DNA from: Thermoflexus sp.
Lineage (GTDB): Bacteria; Chloroflexota; Anaerolineae; B4-G1; DUEL01
DNA: 6,333 nucleotides
Assembly (NCBI GenBank): GCA_028276215.1
Contig: JAPYWT010000153.1
Span: forward strand, 1 to 6,333
Direction: 5' to 3'
Below the pieces are notes generated by a model. It saw only the letters and a program-made list of their open reading frames with translations, ran no database searches and was not told the origin of the DNA. Made by a program: the position numbers and the translations under genes. Shown here piece by piece: positions 4,897-6,333 of the stretch (positions are counted from its first letter, which is position 1; each line of letters opens with the position of its first letter).

Positions 4897-6333
4897 GGTG
4901 CACCTCTTAGCGGCCGGGTAGTCAAACGTGGCTCTTCCAACACGGCCAGGTAAATATCGGCTGGCCTAACCGCCAAGCCGTATTGTTCCCACAAACGAAT
5001 GCCGATTTGGATGGCCGCATTGTCAGAGGGGTCATCCCAGGAGGCTAGCCAATTGTCTGCCCCAGGTGAGCGATGTGACGGTAACCCTCTTACCCAGTTT
5101 GACCCAATTTGCTCGAGGCCTGCTCCTCCTGTTAACTCTGGTTGGGAGAACCCTGATGCTCGACCCACATATCCGTAGTGTATGTTAGACCATATGTCAA
5201 AGTAGTACAAGCGAGACCCAACTGTCGACCAGCCTCCAGTTTGGGGTATCTCGGGAACAGGAGACGGTTGAGCCCTCTCACGTGGATAGAGTACAGGCTT
5301 ATGGTCCCAATTGCCAAACAGGGGAGATAGAGGCCCTACATAGTCCTTAATCTTTGCATCCATTACCTGGGAGGTCCATATGCCCCAGGCTAGAGATTTA
5401 GCGGCTACACCACTTGTAACGTCATAACGAGAAAGGGTATTCTCTATGGCTATTATTTGAGCAACCTTGCTCTGGGCATTATGAACCATTTCCTTATGGA
5501 TGTATGTGATAGCGCGTGGAACAGGCCCGCGAAGTATAGGACGCCCTGTTGCGGGATGGGCTACCAGGTCACAAAGGTCATCAATACAGGCGGCATAGCC
5601 GCTGGGATCGGTGTACCGCAGGGGGTTGTTGTAGACATACGCATACCGGTTCAGCGCCTGCGGGTTGCCCGGCTCCGGCACCAGCGGGTCGGGCTGGAGG
5701 AAGCGGCCCAGCACCGGGTGGTAGTAGCGGGCCCTGTAGTCATACAGCCCAAAGGTTTCCTGTCGCTGGCCGGTGTAGAGGCGATCCGTGGGGATCACCC
5801 CACGAGGATAATCCCGCCGCATCTCCCCGTAGGGAGTGTAGCGGGCCTCCCCTACCCAGTTGCCGCCACCATCGGTTGTTAAGGTCGCACTCCCCAGATG
5901 GTCGCCGTGCAGGAAGTAGAGGGCGCCGCCCACCCGCACCGCAATCCGCTGGCCGGCGGCATAGTAGTATTTGGTGACCACCGCGCCTTGCTTTTCAAAG
6001 TGATCCCCGATGTAGACGGTGGTCCCTTCAGGGCCGATGCGCAGCACCCGATTCCCATCGCCGTCATACACGAAGCGTGTCACCTGCCCAGTGACGGTGT
6101 TCGTGACGACGGCCAGGCGGTTCTCGGGGTCATACTCCTGGATGAAGGGGATGGGCTGGGTCCCGGAGACCTCCACCCGCTGCACCATGTTCCCGTTGGG
6201 GTCATACTCGGCCCGGAAGCCCGTTGAGGTGCGGACGACGGCGAACGGCGCGGTGCAGGCGGGCGGCGGGGGGCTATCGGGCCCGTAGCCCTTCATCACC
6301 AGCGGGAACCACACCCGATGCGGCAGCGTCGGC
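4893..6333 (-). CDS. RHS/YD-repeat protein C-terminal part with toxin-44-like (Ntox44) tip; 5' end beyond the window
   Basis: This is the end of a large RHS-repeat protein, a class whose YD-repeat shell encloses and delivers a variable C-terminal toxin. The frame is open to the right edge (…PTLPHRVWFPLVMKGYG), so the real start lies outside; numbering here is from the GTG at 6314. Residues 35-95 carry YD-repeat motifs (YDPNGN, YDPENRL, YDGDGNRV). Residues 115-240 are the RHS-associated core (KYYYAAGQR, GDHLGSATLTT, TGQRQETFGLYDYRARYY, LNRYAYVYNNP), closing with DPSG at 236-239. After it the sequence is variable: a likely Ntox44 domain with IHKEM..NAQS (272-282), NWDHK (335-339), NIHYGYVGRASGF (377-389), GAG..Q and DDPSD...I..GI (427-438). 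The Ntox44 call is from remembered family motifs; its biochemical activity is not established here. The stop overlaps the next gene by ATGA, indicating translational coupling to the candidate immunity lipoprotein. Export signals, if any, are upstream and not visible. Confidence 0.88.
   Translation of the reverse strand, partial: PTLPHRVWFPLVMKGYGPDSPPPPACTAPFAVVRTSTGFRAEYDPNGNMVQRVEVSGTQPIPFIQEYDPENRLAVVTNTVTGQVTRFVYDGDGNRVLRIGPEGTTVYIGDHFEKQGAVVTKYYYAAGQRIAVRVGGALYFLHGDHLGSATLTTDGGGNWVGEARYTPYGEMRRDYPRGVIPTDRLYTGQRQETFGLYDYRARYYHPVLGRFLQPDPLVPEPGNPQALNRYAYVYNNPLRYTDPSGYAACIDDLCDLVAHPATGRPILRGPVPRAITYIHKEMVHNAQSKVAQIIAIENTLSRYDVTSGVAAKSLAWGIWTSQVMDAKIKDYVGPLSPLFGNWDHKPVLYPRERAQPSPVPEIPQTGGWSTVGSRLYYFDIWSNIHYGYVGRASGFSQPELTGGAGLEQIGSNWVRGLPSHRSPGADNWLASWDDPSDNAAIQIGIRLWEQYGLAVRPADIYLAVLEEPRLTTRPLRGAP
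4897..4907 (-). promoter_or_regulatory. Ribosome binding site for lipoprotein 4264-4896
   Basis: AGAGGTG lies 4 nt before ATG 4896, inside the last codons of the RHS gene. With the ATGA stop/start overlap it supports translational coupling of toxin and partner. Confidence 0.65.
5595..6333 (-). repeat. RHS core DNA repeat, copy 1 (longest)
   Basis: The YD-repeat and core-encoding DNA of the first RHS gene. It shares exact blocks with the other copies: 5752-5828 equals 4010-4086 (77 bp), 5818-5866 equals 1-49 (49 bp) and 6003-6065 equals 186-248 (63 bp), compared base by base. The repeat ends at the DPSG codons, where tip sequence begins. Confidence 0.9.

Noticed and set aside
5457..5882. Long plus-strand open frame opposite the RHS core
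   Set aside because: It mirrors the conserved core on the other strand; the same antisense frame recurs at 3694-4140 and 1582-2052 because the core DNA is repeated. No ribosome site or domain supports it.
1..6333. CRISPR array or insertion sequence to explain the repeats
   Set aside because: The repeats are long protein-coding core copies with no regular short repeat/spacer pattern, no transposase and no terminal inverted repeats.

Overview
The window looks like part of a chromosome of a Chloroflexota bacterium (Anaerolineae/Caldilineae-like). This rests on three things: the style of the RHS-associated core (GLYDYRARYY, LNRYAYVYNNPLRYTDPSG), the short CELPCWWG signature in one lipoprotein, and a moderately GC-rich composition. 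The phylum call comes from remembered family style, not from a search. All supported genes lie on the minus strand and read from right to left.

In reading order the window holds: (1) the C-terminal part of an RHS/YD-repeat protein that enters from beyond the right edge and ends in a toxin-44-like (Ntox44) tip (6333-4893); (2) a lipoprotein overlapping its stop by ATGA (4896-4264); (3) a truncated RHS core with a different tip, carrying a zinc-metallopeptidase HELGH motif (4203-3148); (4) an unrelated lipoprotein with a Pro/Thr-rich linker (3135-2158); (5) a still shorter RHS core with a second Ntox44-like tip (2025-1096); (6) a lipoprotein clearly homologous to the first one (1082-495); (7) another RHS core fragment with YD repeats that runs off the left edge (473-1, open from 494).

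The best reading is a tandem array of polymorphic-toxin C-terminal cassettes. Each unit is an RHS core end, a variable toxin tip and a candidate immunity lipoprotein. The first unit belongs to a longer RHS protein; the next ones look like orphan modules, starting inside the core with no signal peptide, no clear start and no visible promoter. The four cores share long blocks of identical DNA and one of them is a mosaic of the others, so homologous recombination can plausibly exchange tips. The two Ntox44-like tips are each followed by the same lipoprotein family and the metallopeptidase tip by a different one, which is the pattern expected of cognate toxin/immunity pairs. All three candidate immunity proteins are predicted lipoproteins, suggesting protection at the outer face of the membrane.

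No tRNA, rRNA, CRISPR array, insertion sequence, convincing promoter or rho-independent terminator was seen.
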